Shown in pieces: positions 40,470 to 50,200 of a stretch of 52,697 bases of DNA. The stretch's first letter is position 1, and each line of letters opens with the position of its first letter. The notes beneath the pieces are model-generated. The model was not told the DNA's origin and did not search any database. It saw nothing but the letters and a program-made list of their open reading frames with translations. The position numbers and the translations under genes were made by a program. The stretch lies in assembly GCA_951801675.1 (NCBI GenBank), contig CATONX010000016.1, positions 1 through 52,697 of the forward strand, written 5' to 3'. The stretch is from an uncultured Eubacteriales bacterium (GTDB taxonomy: Bacteria > Bacillota > Clostridia > Oscillospirales > Acutalibacteraceae).

Positions 40470-40659
40470 GTAGCCGCTGTCTTGTGCAGAGTGCCGCAAA
40501 CCCCCGGATATGCTGTCTTTTGAGTGAGGCTGGAGTCAGGTTTTTCTCAGCCGTGTGTCTGCTTTGATACACAGCCGCCCAAGGCAAAAAGGCGGACGGG
40601 AGCGTGCATAGATTTGTTTCAAATTGTTCACACAAAAGTGCATTGCTTGCAAGGGAATG

Positions 40660-40668
40660 TGGTATAAT
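40660..40668 (+). promoter_or_regulatory. Extended -10 promoter of the epimerase gene
   Basis: TGGTATAAT carries a perfect TATAAT with the TGn extension. No good -35 is found at 16-18 bases, consistent with an extended -10 promoter. The leader would be about 80 bases. Confidence 0.55.
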
Positions 40669-40754
40669 AAAGTTGAAATATTTTACAGTTTCTACAATGC
40701 AGTTTCTTGGTATTTCACCGCTTTGTTGCGCAGGCATGGAAAGGAGTGGCGGCC

Positions 40755-41786
40755 GTGAAGGAGCTTTATTTGGTGACCGGTGCGAAAGGGCACTTGGGCA
40801 ACACCATCATTCGCAGGCTCAAAAGCGAGGGCAAATGGGTGAGGGGCTTGGCTTTGCCTGGGGATTCGTCCAAGGCGCTCAACCAGCTGGATGTGGAGAT
40901 TTTCGAAGGGGATATCTGCAATCCCGCCTCCATCGAACCGGCTTTTCAGACAACAGAGCCCTGTGAGCGGATCGTTATTCACACCGCAGGCATCGTTTCC
41001 ATTGCGTCCAAGTTTCAGCAAAAGGTGTTCGACGTCAACGTGACCGGCACGGCCAACATCATCGCGTTGTGCCGGAAGTATCCGACCAAACGCCTCATCT
41101 ATACCAGCTCCGTTCACGCCATTCCGGCTACAAAAGGGACGGTCCTTTCGGAAATCACCCAGTTTGACCCCAATGAGGTGGAAGGGCTTTATGCGAAAAC
41201 CAAGGCCCAGGCCGCCCAGTTGGTGCTGGATGCGGCAAAGGAGGGCCTTGACGCGGTTGTAGTTCATCCCTCCGGGATCATCGGGCCGTATGACTACGGC
41301 CATGGGCACCTGACCCAGCTGATTATGGATTACCTGGATCACCGGTTGGTGGCCTGTGTAAGCGGCGGCTACGATTTTGTGGATGTGCGGGATGTGGCGG
41401 ACGGGATTCTTTCCGCGGTGGAGCATGGAAGCTGTGGCGCCTGCTATATTCTTTCCGGGCATTACTGCTCCATCCCCGCTCTGCTGAAAACGCTCAGTGA
41501 GCTAAGCGGCCGCAAACCGATCAAAACCGTTCTTCCCACCTGGCTTGCCAAGGCTACCGCGCCTTTGGCGGAGTGGTACTATAAGCTGCGCCGCCAGCCG
41601 CCTCTTTACACCAGGTATTCTCTGTTCACCCTGGGCAGCAACGCCGATTTCTCTTACCAAAAGGCAAAAGAGGAGCTTGGATATCAGCCTCGTCCGCTTA
41701 CTGAAACGCTCAAAGACACGGTGGGCTGGCTGGAACAAAATAAGAGGGTCAAGCCTCACATGGTTCAAAAGAACTCGGTTGGATAA
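40755..41786 (+). CDS. NAD(P)-dependent epimerase/dehydratase (extended SDR)
   Basis: A 343-residue extended short-chain dehydrogenase. The nucleotide-binding motif is VTGAKGHLG near the N-terminus; YAKTK supplies Y146 and K150. VVVHPSGIIGPYDYG and DFVDVRDVADGI are typical of the dihydroflavonol-reductase-like and sugar epimerase groups. The substrate is unknown. The GTG at 40755 is eight bases after AAAGGAG and starts exactly at the beginning of the Rossmann fold. Confidence 0.88.
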   Translation: MKELYLVTGAKGHLGNTIIRRLKSEGKWVRGLALPGDSSKALNQLDVEIFEGDICNPASIEPAFQTTEPCERIVIHTAGIVSIASKFQQKVFDVNVTGTANIIALCRKYPTKRLIYTSSVHAIPATKGTVLSEITQFDPNEVEGLYAKTKAQAAQLVLDAAKEGLDAVVVHPSGIIGPYDYGHGHLTQLIMDYLDHRLVACVSGGYDFVDVRDVADGILSAVEHGSCGACYILSGHYCSIPALLKTLSELSGRKPIKTVLPTWLAKATAPLAEWYYKLRRQPPLYTRYSLFTLGSNADFSYQKAKEELGYQPRPLTETLKDTVGWLEQNKRVKPHMVQKNSVG

Positions 41787-41788
41787 AG

Positions 41789-41821
41789 AAAGCGCCCTGA
41801 GCTTTAGCTCAGGGCGCTTTT
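41789..41821. terminator. Bidirectional terminator between converging genes
   Basis: A 14-bp perfect stem AAAGCGCCCTGAGC/GCTCAGGGCGCTTT with a TTTA loop, set between the epimerase stop and the stop of the minus-strand dehydratase gene. Confidence 0.93.
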
Positions 41822-41838
41822 GTAATTTTGAGAAACGG

Positions 41839-43758
41839 TCAGACCGAAGCCGTCTGCACAACCGGCTCTTCCACAATCTCTTCGGCAACATCGAAATCCG
41901 GCGCACTCATCTTCCGAATGGGAACGATCCGCTGCAGATACGTCGTCGCGTTGTTCGGATCGCGCTGAATGTCCGCCTGGAGTTCGTCAAGCTTTTCTTG
42001 CAGATGGTCTCCTTCGCCGGGAAGGGGACGGGTGATCATAATACGGTTGTGAGCGGTAGTGATCAGACGGTCGCGCTCGTCGTCCAGAATCAGCTCTTCG
42101 TAAAGCTTTTCTCCGGGACGAAGGCCCACATATTTGACCATAATATCAATGTCCGGCGTGTAGCCCATCAGGCGGATCATGTTGCGGGCAAGGTCGTCGA
42201 TCTTAACCGGCTTTCCCATATCCAGCACATAAATCGCGCCGCTTTCCGCCATGCCGCCGGCCTGCAGCACCAGCTGTGCCGCTTCCGGGATGGTCATAAA
42301 ATACCGGGTGATGTCCGGATGGGTTACGCAGACCGGGCCGCCCGACTCAATTTGCTTTTTAAACAACGGAACCACGCTTCCGTTGGAACCGAGGACGTTT
42401 CCAAAGCGCACCGCCATAAACCGGGTCTTGCTGACCGAGGCCATGTGACGGATGATGATTTCCGTCACCCGCTTGGTGGCGCCCATCACGTTGGTGGGGT
42501 TGACCGCCTTGTCGGTGGACAGGAGCACAAACCGCTTGACTCCATATTTATCCGCGCATTTGGCAACATTGAGGGTCCCAAACACATTGTTCTTCACCGC
42601 TTCGGCAGGGCTGTCCTCCATCAGCGGGACATGCTTATGGGCCGCCGCGTGGAAGACGATGCTGGGATGATACTGGGTGAAGACCTCTTCCAGCCTTGCC
42701 TCATCCCGTACCGAACCAATCAAAATCAAGCTGTTGAGCGCGCTGCCGTACCGGTCCTTGAGTTCATTTTGCAGCTCGTAAGCGTTATTTTCGTAGATGT
42801 CGAAGATAATCAGCAGCTTCGGAGAGAACCGGGCGATCTGCCGGCAAAGCTCCGAGCCGATGGAACCGCCGCCGCCCGTAACCAGAACCACGTTGTCCTT
42901 CAGATAGTCACTGATGCTCTGCATGTCGAGCTTCACCTCGTCACGCAAAAGCAGGTCGGAAATATGCAGCTCCCGCACTTCGGCGATGGGCCGGGTACCG
43001 TCCTGGATTTCGCTCAGAGGCGGAACCATTTTGATCTTGCACTTGGTCTTGGTACAATTGCTGACGATCCGTTCGTATTGATCGGAGGTGGCGGAAGGGA
43101 TGGCGATATAAATGTCGTCAATGGCGAACTGCTCAGCCAGCTCCTGAATGCGGTCCACGCCGTAAAGAACCGTTACGCCGCGAATCTGGGTATGGTGCTT
43201 CTTAATGTCGTCATCCACCACGAGAACGGGCGTTCCCCTCCTGGGCCCTTCGTTGAGCAGGTCGTGTACCAGAGAGGAGCCGGCGTTGCCGCCGCCCACT
43301 ACCATGATCCGGCGGGAAACCTTGTGCTCCACCGAGGCAATGGAAGCGCGAACGCGGATATACCGGTAAACAAAACGGGAAAACAAAAGAAAACCAATGG
43401 AGACAATGGTTCCCATCACATAGACAGACAAGGGAAGAGGCACATCCAGAATCAGCCCATAGAGGTAATAGAATACCATGGAGGTAATCGAACCCATGGT
43501 GATCCGGGCAATGTCCAGCGAGGAGGCGTAAATCCACAGCACATGATAGACACGGTAGGCACACAGGCTGAGGGCCGTGAATATGGAAAGTGCCCAAAAG
43601 CTTTGAAAATAATTGGAGAGAAGCGCGGGATTCAGGACAAAATTATTCAGCAGCAAATAAGAAAAAATGACTGCAATATTGACGATTAATGCATCCAGAA
43701 AAGCCAGTCCGATTTTAGGAAGCAGCACGGGCAGGAACATTTTTTTCTTTTGTTTCAT
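41839..43758 (-). CDS. Membrane nucleotide-sugar 4,6-dehydratase (WbpM/CapD/PglF type)
   Basis: A 639-residue protein with four N-terminal membrane helices (about 10-135), a CoA-binding-like Rossmann domain (about 148-270) and a second Rossmann domain with TGGGGSIGSELC near 291. The catalytic segment STDKAVNPTNVMGATKR has Met where most SDRs have Tyr, as is usual in WbpM and PglF, which make 4-keto-6-deoxy-UDP-sugars for surface glycans. HAAAHKHVPLME and GNVLGSNGSVVPLF support the family. The ATG at 43758 follows AAAGGTGG. It stands alone here with its own perfect-consensus promoter, without other glycan genes. Confidence 0.94.
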   Translation of the reverse strand: MKQKKKMFLPVLLPKIGLAFLDALIVNIAVIFSYLLLNNFVLNPALLSNYFQSFWALSIFTALSLCAYRVYHVLWIYASSLDIARITMGSITSMVFYYLYGLILDVPLPLSVYVMGTIVSIGFLLFSRFVYRYIRVRASIASVEHKVSRRIMVVGGGNAGSSLVHDLLNEGPRRGTPVLVVDDDIKKHHTQIRGVTVLYGVDRIQELAEQFAIDDIYIAIPSATSDQYERIVSNCTKTKCKIKMVPPLSEIQDGTRPIAEVRELHISDLLLRDEVKLDMQSISDYLKDNVVLVTGGGGSIGSELCRQIARFSPKLLIIFDIYENNAYELQNELKDRYGSALNSLILIGSVRDEARLEEVFTQYHPSIVFHAAAHKHVPLMEDSPAEAVKNNVFGTLNVAKCADKYGVKRFVLLSTDKAVNPTNVMGATKRVTEIIIRHMASVSKTRFMAVRFGNVLGSNGSVVPLFKKQIESGGPVCVTHPDITRYFMTIPEAAQLVLQAGGMAESGAIYVLDMGKPVKIDDLARNMIRLMGYTPDIDIMVKYVGLRPGEKLYEELILDDERDRLITTAHNRIMITRPLPGEGDHLQEKLDELQADIQRDPNNATTYLQRIVPIRKMSAPDFDVAEEIVEEPVVQTASV

Positions 43759-43801
43759 GGGCCAATCCACCTTTTTGACATCGATCTTACTACTTCGACT
43801 T

Positions 43802-43830
43802 ATTTTATCTCTCTTTCTTCTGTTTGTCAA
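43802..43830 (-). promoter_or_regulatory. Promoter of the nucleotide-sugar dehydratase gene
   Basis: On the minus strand, a perfect TTGACA (43825-43830) and TAAAAT (43802-43807) are separated by 17 bases. Confidence 0.8.
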
Positions 43831-43840
43831 CGCAACTTAC

Positions 43841-43899
43841 AAAAATGTAAATATTTTCAACAAGCAAAACGAGTTCATTTTTATGACTTTTACATTTTT
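43841..43899 (-). repeat. AT-rich inverted repeat between carboxypeptidase and dehydratase genes
   Basis: AAAAATGTAAA (43841-43851) and TTTACATTTTT (43889-43899) are perfect 11-base inverted arms with a 37-base gap. The right arm overlaps the stop of the carboxypeptidase gene. It could be a weak terminator or a binding site just upstream of the dehydratase promoter. Confidence 0.5.
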
Positions 43900-45230
43900 C
43901 TTTTCCGGTTGACATGCTTGTTTTTACGGCGTTTTTGGTTGAGGATCACGGCAATCACCGCATAGACCACAATCAGCCCCACCACCGCGACAATTGCGAT
44001 TTTGAACCAAGTGGAGGAGATAATTTCGTTGATTTTTTCCATATAGAACTGGAATTCGCTGCGGTTGACCGATTCGCCCGCCACCAGGTCGATGGTGCCC
44101 AGCTCTTCGCCCGCCAGCATCAGCTTGGCGGTCCCCAGCTTGTCCCCCTTCTTTACCGGGGCATCCACCGTATCGGGCAGCTCGGGAACCAGCAGAATGC
44201 TGGATTTTTCAATGTTTTTGGGTACCAGCGCGGAGAAATCCTTCCCGGGGTAGGCGAGCACACTGTCCTTCTCTTCGCCCAAGTGCACGCTTACTTCCCC
44301 GCTGGGTTCCTGCTGGTCCACCAGGGACTTGACCTGAAAGTTGGGCAGCGCCCATTCATACAAGTTGATGGCGTCCATAAAATTATACATGTCCGTGATG
44401 GGTTCGCCGTTTTCGTCCTCCACCGGTGCGCCCAGGGTGATGAGCAGATAGGTGTACCCATCCTGAGAAGCGGTGGAGATGAGGCACCGGCCCGCTTCGG
44501 GAGTATACCCGGTTTTAATGCCCTTGGCGGGGCTGTAATAATATTTGACGCCGCCGGTGGCCTGGTCCATCAGCAAGTTGGTGGTCACCAAGGTGCGTTC
44601 CTCGTTCATATTGGTCGCCGGCATCCGGTACCGGGCGGTGGAGCAGATTTCCATAAACACCGGCAGTTTCATGGCGTTTTGCACGATTTTATACAGATCT
44701 CTGGCGGTGGTGTACTGATCGTCCTCGTGAAGACCGTGGGGGTTGACGAAGTGGGTGTTCTCACATCCGAGCTCCTTAACCCGCTCGTTCATCTTATCCA
44801 CAAAATCGCTCACGCTTCCGCCCACCGCGTCCGCAATGACATTGGAGCCCTCGCAGGCGGACTTGATGAGCATGGCGTAGAGAAGCTGGCGCATGGTCAG
44901 CACCTCGCCGTCCTTGAGCCCGGCGTTGGAATAGCCCCAGCCCAAATCGTCGAACAAATCACCGTCCACGGTAACCTGTTCGTCCAGCCGGTCGCCCCAT
45001 TCCTCCAATGCGATCATGGCCGTGACCACCTTGGTCAGAGAAGCGGGGTACATTTTCTGATCCGCGTTTTTTTCATATACAATCTCGCCCGTCTCCACGT
45101 TTGCCATCAAAACCGCTTGCGAGCGCACCGGAACACTGTCCGGCGGCGTGTAGGAGGCCGACGCGGAAAACGGCATGAGCAGCAGCGCGAGAATCAATAA
45201 GGCAGACAGGAAAATTGCCTTTTTGTTCAT
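43890..45230 (-). CDS. D-alanyl-D-alanine carboxypeptidase (PBP5/DacF family)
   Basis: Secreted, membrane-anchored penicillin-binding protein that removes the terminal D-Ala of peptidoglycan stems, 446 residues. A signal peptide (about 1-26) precedes the S11 peptidase domain. The catalytic SLTK has S64 and K67, and KTG is at 239-241. The middle motif, normally SxN, reads S124-A-C126, so the conserved Asn is Cys here. A PBP5 C-terminal beta domain and a C-terminal membrane helix (about 404-430) with a basic tail follow. The ATG at 45230 is nine bases after GGAGG; the ATG two codons earlier is too close to it. Confidence 0.94.
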   Translation of the reverse strand: MNKKAIFLSALLILALLLMPFSASASYTPPDSVPVRSQAVLMANVETGEIVYEKNADQKMYPASLTKVVTAMIALEEWGDRLDEQVTVDGDLFDDLGWGYSNAGLKDGEVLTMRQLLYAMLIKSACEGSNVIADAVGGSVSDFVDKMNERVKELGCENTHFVNPHGLHEDDQYTTARDLYKIVQNAMKLPVFMEICSTARYRMPATNMNEERTLVTTNLLMDQATGGVKYYYSPAKGIKTGYTPEAGRCLISTASQDGYTYLLITLGAPVEDENGEPITDMYNFMDAINLYEWALPNFQVKSLVDQQEPSGEVSVHLGEEKDSVLAYPGKDFSALVPKNIEKSSILLVPELPDTVDAPVKKGDKLGTAKLMLAGEELGTIDLVAGESVNRSEFQFYMEKINEIISSTWFKIAIVAVVGLIVVYAVIAVILNQKRRKNKHVNRKRKM

Positions 45231-45257
45231 GGACATTTCCCTCCAATGTGATATACT
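45230..45257 (+). promoter_or_regulatory. Promoter of the metallophosphoesterase-sbcDC operon
   Basis: TGGACA (45230-45235) and TATACT (45252-45257) with a 16-base spacer and a TGn extension before the -10. Confidence 0.6.
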
Positions 45258-45291
45258 ATATATTCATGATGCGATCTTAATTAGTATATCA
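45249..45291. promoter_or_regulatory. Inverted repeat joining two opposed promoters
   Basis: TGATATACTA (45249-45258) and TAGTATATCA (45282-45291) are perfect 10-base inverted arms with a 23-base gap. Each arm holds the TGn-TATACT -10 box of one of the two facing promoters. Confidence 0.65.
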
Positions 45292-45311
45292 GGGTTCTGG
45301 CAAAAAAGAAA
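45283..45311 (-). promoter_or_regulatory. Promoter of the D,D-carboxypeptidase gene
   Basis: On the minus strand, TATACT (45283-45288) with a TGA extension; the -35 TTTCTT (45306-45311) at 17 bases is weak. Confidence 0.58.
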
Positions 45312-45405
45312 GGCATTTTTCCGAAAGGAAGGGCCTTTGGAAGAATGTAAGAAAGACGTAAGGTTTGTAAGCGTACTCCCATATTTTTCTGGAGGGATTT
45401 TTGGT

Positions 45406-46089
45406 TTGATTTACGTGACAGGCGACCTGCACGGGGAACTGGCGCGGTTCTCCGAGCGGCAGATGAAGGTGGTCAAAAAGCGCGACACCCTTTTGGTCTG
45501 CGGGGATTTCGGCTTTGTGTGGGACGGGAGCAAAGAGGAGCAAAAGGCGCTCAAGGCCCTGGGAAAATTCCCGTTTACCATCGCCTTTGTGGACGGCGCC
45601 CATGAAAATTTTGAGCTGCTCGACCGGCTGCCCGTAAGCGAATGGTGCGGCGGCAAGGTGCGGCGGCTGCAGGAGAACACGGTACAGCTGATGCGGGGCG
45701 AAATCTACGAGATCGAGGGAGAACGGATTTTCGCTTTCGGCGGCGGGGAAAGCCCGGACAAGGACATCCGCCGGGAGGACGGGCATTGGTGGGCAAAGGA
45801 GCTCCCTTCTCCTGAGGAAATCGAGGAAGGAAGGCGCAATTTGGAGGCGTCCTTCCATGAGGTGGACTATATCATCACCCATGAGCCGTCTGCGGCGGTC
45901 AAGGGGATGCTCAACATTGGGGAGGACTATGTCAATTCCCTGAATATTTTCTTTGACGAGGTGGCGAAGACCTGCAAATTCAAGCGTTGGTTTTTCGGCA
46001 GCTGCCATGTGGACAAGGTGATTTCCCCGCGGCAGATCGCGGTGTTTGGGGATGTGCTGCCGCTGGACCTGAACAAAAAGAAGCGGTGA
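45406..46089 (+). CDS. Metallophosphoesterase
   Basis: A 227-residue calcineurin-like phosphoesterase. Metal-binding motifs are GDLHG (D7, H9), CGDFG (D34), the GNHD-like box written as GAHEN (H66), ITHEP, and a final CHVDK. The Asn of GNHD is thus Ala, with N68 after the Glu. The start is TTG at 45406, nine bases after GGAGGG, at the expected first strand IYVTGDLHG; upstream in-frame codons lie before the domain and lack a ribosome site. It ends seven bases before sbcD. Its substrate is unknown; the operon suggests a nucleic acid or nucleotide role. Confidence 0.88.
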   Translation: MIYVTGDLHGELARFSERQMKVVKKRDTLLVCGDFGFVWDGSKEEQKALKALGKFPFTIAFVDGAHENFELLDRLPVSEWCGGKVRRLQENTVQLMRGEIYEIEGERIFAFGGGESPDKDIRREDGHWWAKELPSPEEIEEGRRNLEASFHEVDYIITHEPSAAVKGMLNIGEDYVNSLNIFFDEVAKTCKFKRWFFGSCHVDKVISPRQIAVFGDVLPLDLNKKKR

Positions 46090-46096
46090 GGCGGGT

Positions 46097-47248
46097 ATGA
46101 AGCTGCTGCATACGGCTGACTGGCACCTGGGCAAGGTGATTTTTTCCCGCTCTTTGTTGGAAGAGCAGGAGCAGTTTCTCTACGAAACCTTCCTTCCCGC
46201 GGTGGACCGGGAGGACCCGGATCTGATTGTGATCAGCGGGGACGTGTTTGACCGGCCCATTGCGCCAGTGGAGGCCATCCGCTTGTTTGACGACCTGCTT
46301 TATGCACTGTGCGCCGAGCGGGGGCGCAAGGTGGCCATCATTTCGGGAAACCATGACAGCGCCGACCGGCTGACGGTAGGCGCGGAGATTCTCAAAAGGC
46401 AGGGCCTTTTCATCGCTTCCCGGCTCAAAGCAGAGCCCCAACCGGTGCGGTTTTGCGACGAGTTCGGGCCAATCGAGCTGTGGATGCTGCCCTATTTCGA
46501 TCCCGCCCAGGTGCGCGAGGTTTATAAGGACGAGACGATACGGGGCTTTCAGGAGGCGTATGAGCGGGTGCTCGCGGCGGTCAGGGAACGGCAGACGCCG
46601 GGGGCGCGGCAGATTCTCATGGCTCACTGCTTTGTCACGGGCTCGAAAAAGAGCGAATCGGAATCGCCCCTGTCCATTGGAGGCAGCGGCGAAGTGGACG
46701 GCGCGCTGTTTTCCGGGTTCGATTACGTGGCCCTGGGCCATCTGCACGGGCCCCAGCCGGCGGGGAAAAACGCCCGGTATGCGGGCTCACCTTTAAAATA
46801 CTCCTTTGACGAGGCGCATCACAAAAAGTCGCTGACCGTGGTGGAGCTGGGGAAAGAAACCGCTGCGGTCCGCCAGCTTCCCATCACGCCCAAACGGGAT
46901 ATGCGCATGGTGGAGGGAACACTGGAAGAGCTGCTAAGGGCGGCGAAAACGGACGAGCACCGGGAAGACTTTTTGTACGCCATCCTTTTGGACGATACCC
47001 CCGTGTTCGAGCCCATGGCCCGGCTGCGGGAAGGATACCCGAACCTCTTAGGGCTGGAATGCGCCTGGCTGCGGAGCGGGAGCGGGGAATCCTCCGGCCG
47101 GGACGCCCTTCGCAAGAGCCTGCGGGCCAAGCGGGTGGACGACCGGGCGGTATTCGAGGCGTTTTTGCGGCAGGTCTGCGACCGGGAGCCGGATGAGGAA
47201 CTCACCCGGCTTTTTTGTGAGCTTGCCGGAGAGGAGGAACGCCCGTGA
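46097..47248 (+). CDS. sbcD: Exonuclease subunit SbcD
   Basis: Nuclease subunit of the SbcCD (Mre11-Rad50-like) complex that opens hairpins and trims DNA ends. The 383 residues carry LLHTADWHLGK (D8, H10), VISGDVFDRP, ISGNHDSADR, MAHCFVTG and ALGHLHGPQ, all five phosphoesterase motifs. The C-terminal part is the capping domain. Its stop overlaps the sbcC GTG start by four bases. Confidence 0.96.
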   Translation: MKLLHTADWHLGKVIFSRSLLEEQEQFLYETFLPAVDREDPDLIVISGDVFDRPIAPVEAIRLFDDLLYALCAERGRKVAIISGNHDSADRLTVGAEILKRQGLFIASRLKAEPQPVRFCDEFGPIELWMLPYFDPAQVREVYKDETIRGFQEAYERVLAAVRERQTPGARQILMAHCFVTGSKKSESESPLSIGGSGEVDGALFSGFDYVALGHLHGPQPAGKNARYAGSPLKYSFDEAHHKKSLTVVELGKETAAVRQLPITPKRDMRMVEGTLEELLRAAKTDEHREDFLYAILLDDTPVFEPMARLREGYPNLLGLECAWLRSGSGESSGRDALRKSLRAKRVDDRAVFEAFLRQVCDREPDEELTRLFCELAGEEERP

Positions 47249-50200
47249 GACCTGTGAACATCGTCATGCAATGCTTCGGTGCCTATCTGGGCCGCAGCGA
47301 GGTGGATTTTTTGAAACTCGCCGGAGCGCCTCTTTTTTTGATTTCCGGTCCTACCGGTTCCGGCAAGACCACGCTGCTCGATGCTATGAGCTGCGCTCTC
47401 TACGGCCGGGCTACCGGGGCTTTGCGCAAGGACTGGAAGGAGCTTCGCAGCACCGGCGCCTCCCAGGATACGCCTACGGTAGTGGAGTTCGTATTCTCCC
47501 TAGGAGCAGAACGGTACCGGTTTGCGCGCACCTTTTCGGAGCGCGTGGTTAAGAAGCGGTCTGGTGCTACCGAACTCAAACAGGAGAGCACGGCGGAATG
47601 CTTTGTCTGGGCGGCGGACGGGTGGCGGCTGCTGGCCACGGGGCTGGAGGTTGCCCAGAAGGCGAAGGAACTGCTGGGCTTTACCTATGAGCAGTTTTCC
47701 CAGGTGATTGTGCTGCCCCAGGGGGAGTTTCGCAAGCTGCTCACCGCCTCTTCCAGCGAAAAGGAAGGGATTTTGGAGGTGCTGTTCGCCACCGGGAAGT
47801 GGAAACGGATTGCCGAACGGGCAAACGAGCGGGCGAACAAGCTCAAAGAGCAGCTCAAACAGATTTCCGCCGGGCTCGCTCCTTTGCTTGCGTCTTACCA
47901 GGTGGAGGACCTTTCCGGCTTATTGGAAAAGCGGGATGCCTGCCGGCTGGACGGACAGCAAGCAAAGGAACAAGGGGCTTTGCTTCAGAAAGCCTTACAG
48001 GAAGCAAATGTTCAGCTGCAGGAAGCTGCCCGGCAAAAGGACCGGTTCGACCGGCTTTCTTCCGCCAAAGAACGGCAAGTGCAGCTTCGTCTTAAAGCGG
48101 AGGAGATGGACGGGCTTCGTAAGCGGTACGCCTATGGGGTCAAGCTAAAAGGGGTGCAGCCTTATTTTCAGATGTGGCAGTCCGCCGTCAAGCGGGAAGA
48201 GGACGCAAAGAAAGAGAAGCAGGAAAGCAGGAGGCGGGAAAGTGCCGCCGCGGCCGCCTGCCATGAGGCCCAGGAGGCGGCGAACGCCATCCCCCGCCTA
48301 CAAGAAGAGGCGGAAGAGAAAAGCCGCAGGCTCAGCGTCCTGGAACGGGCGCTGGAGGATGCAAAGCGTTTGACCCAAGCGAGGCAGGCGGCTTCCTTGG
48401 CGGCACAGGCCGCCGAGAAAGCCGGAAAGCGGGAAGAAGAGGCTGCCGCCGAGACTACCGCTTTGCAGGCGCGCATCGAAAAAGGCGAAAATTATCTGCG
48501 CGAGCAGTTTCAAATGTATCTGTCCAGACTTCCAGAGTTTTCTGTGCGGGTGCAGACGCTGACGGCGGCGAAGGACGCCTTGGCCGCCCTGCGAAGCGCA
48601 CAGGAAACGGAGCGGGACACGCTCGCCGCAAAGCTAGCGGCGGGCAAACAGGCGGCACAGGCCCAGCGGCTCCTTGCCGGCCGCAGGGAAACGCTTTTGC
48701 AGCTGGAAGCGGCGTCCCGGGCGGACGCGGCCTACCTGCTCGCGTCTTTATTAAAGGAAGAAGAACCCTGCCCGGTGTGTGGGTCTCTGCATCACCCTGC
48801 TCCCGCACGCCCGGCAGAAAACGTGCCGGCGCCAAAAGAAGTGCAGGCCGCGCGGGAGAACGAGCAGGCGGCAAAGGACGTCCAGGAAGCGGCGGAGCAG
48901 GAGCTTCACCGCAGGGAAACAGCCTATGAGGCGGCAAAGCAGGCGCTGGCTCGGGCGCAGGAGTCCTTTGCCCGGTTCGAGATCGAAGAAAGCGCCATCG
49001 AACCGGCCCTGTTGGAAGCGAACGAGAGGCTTTTTGCGGCCCAGAAAGCCCAGCGGGACCGGCCGAAAGGGGAAGCGCTGCTTGATAAGCTGCGCCGGGA
49101 CCTGCCCGCGGCAAAGGAGCGGCTCGAGCAAAGCCGCAAGGACGCGCAGCAGGCGGCGGTGGCTGCCGCCAAAGCCCAGGCGAGCGTCCAGGAATTAATA
49201 ACGGCGCTGCAGGGACAGGAAACGGATACTGGGAAGCTGACTGCGGCGATTGGCGAGCATCGGCTTTTCCTGCAGCAGAGAAAGGAAACCGCTGCACGGC
49301 TTCAGGAAGGATTGTCACAGGCAAAGGCGAACCTGTCCGGAGCGAGGGAAGGGGCGGCTGCCGCTTTTCAGGCGGTGAAAAAAGCCTCCGACCAACAGGT
49401 TCGCGCCCAGGCTGAATATGAACACCAGTGCAAAGCCGCCGAGCTTACGCCCGGGGAGGACCCCGCTTTGCAAAAGGAACTGCTCGACCGGCTGCCTCAG
49501 ATGGAGCAGGCCATCGCCCAGTATGACAAGGAGCAGGCGACGGTCAAAGACGTGATTGCCCAGCTTCAGGAACAGCTTTCCGGCGTATCCGTTCCCGATT
49601 TGGAGAACCTTACCGCAAAGCGGGACGCTCTTTCCAAGGAAAAGGCCGAACAGGATGCGGCCATAGGCCGGTTGCAGGAGCGGGAGGCGGCGCTCCATGA
49701 GGCCTGCAAACGGGCCCAAGCGTATTGCAAAGAGCAGGAAGGACTAGAGGAGCAGTACCGCACGGCGGGGGCTCTGGCAGAGCTTTTAAGCGGAAAAAAT
49801 CCCCGTAAGATTCCGGTGCATCAGTTTGTGTTGGGCATCATGCTCGACGACATCGTAAGCGCCGCAAACCAGTATCTCTTCCGTTTAAGCCGGGGCCAGT
49901 ACAACCTGGTGCGCATGGACCGGCAGGGCGGCCAGGGCTACCGGGGGCTGGACCTGGCGGTTTTAGACGGCTACCGGGGCGGCGAGCGCAGCGTCAACAC
50001 TCTGTCTGGGGGCGAGCTGTTTTTGGCGTCGTTGGCTCTGGCTTTTGGCCTGGCGGACACGGTGCAAAGCTACGCGGGCGGCATCCGGCTCGACTCGGTG
50101 TTCATCGACGAAGGGTTCGGCACTCTGGACGCCCAGACGCTCGAATGCGTCATGCGGGCGCTGTCCGAGCTTCAGTCGGGCGGACGGCTGATCGGGATCA

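Larger units (their letters stand above)
40416..40754 (+). other. Intergenic region between mutase and epimerase genes
   Basis: About 340 bases. It contains the mutase terminator (40433-40469), an ATTTG-TTT-CAAAT palindrome at 40612-40624, a TGTGT/ACACA inverted repeat near 40554-40573 and an extended -10 promoter box at 40660-40668. No gene is apparent. Confidence 0.65.

Noticed and set aside
41545-43689. A 714-codon open frame on the plus strand opposite the dehydratase gene
   Set aside because: It is antisense to a clear WbpM-type protein, has no family match or ribosome site, and arises from GC-rich third positions of the true gene.
43914-45200. A 428-codon plus-strand frame opposite the carboxypeptidase gene
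   Set aside because: Antisense shadow of a well-supported penicillin-binding protein.
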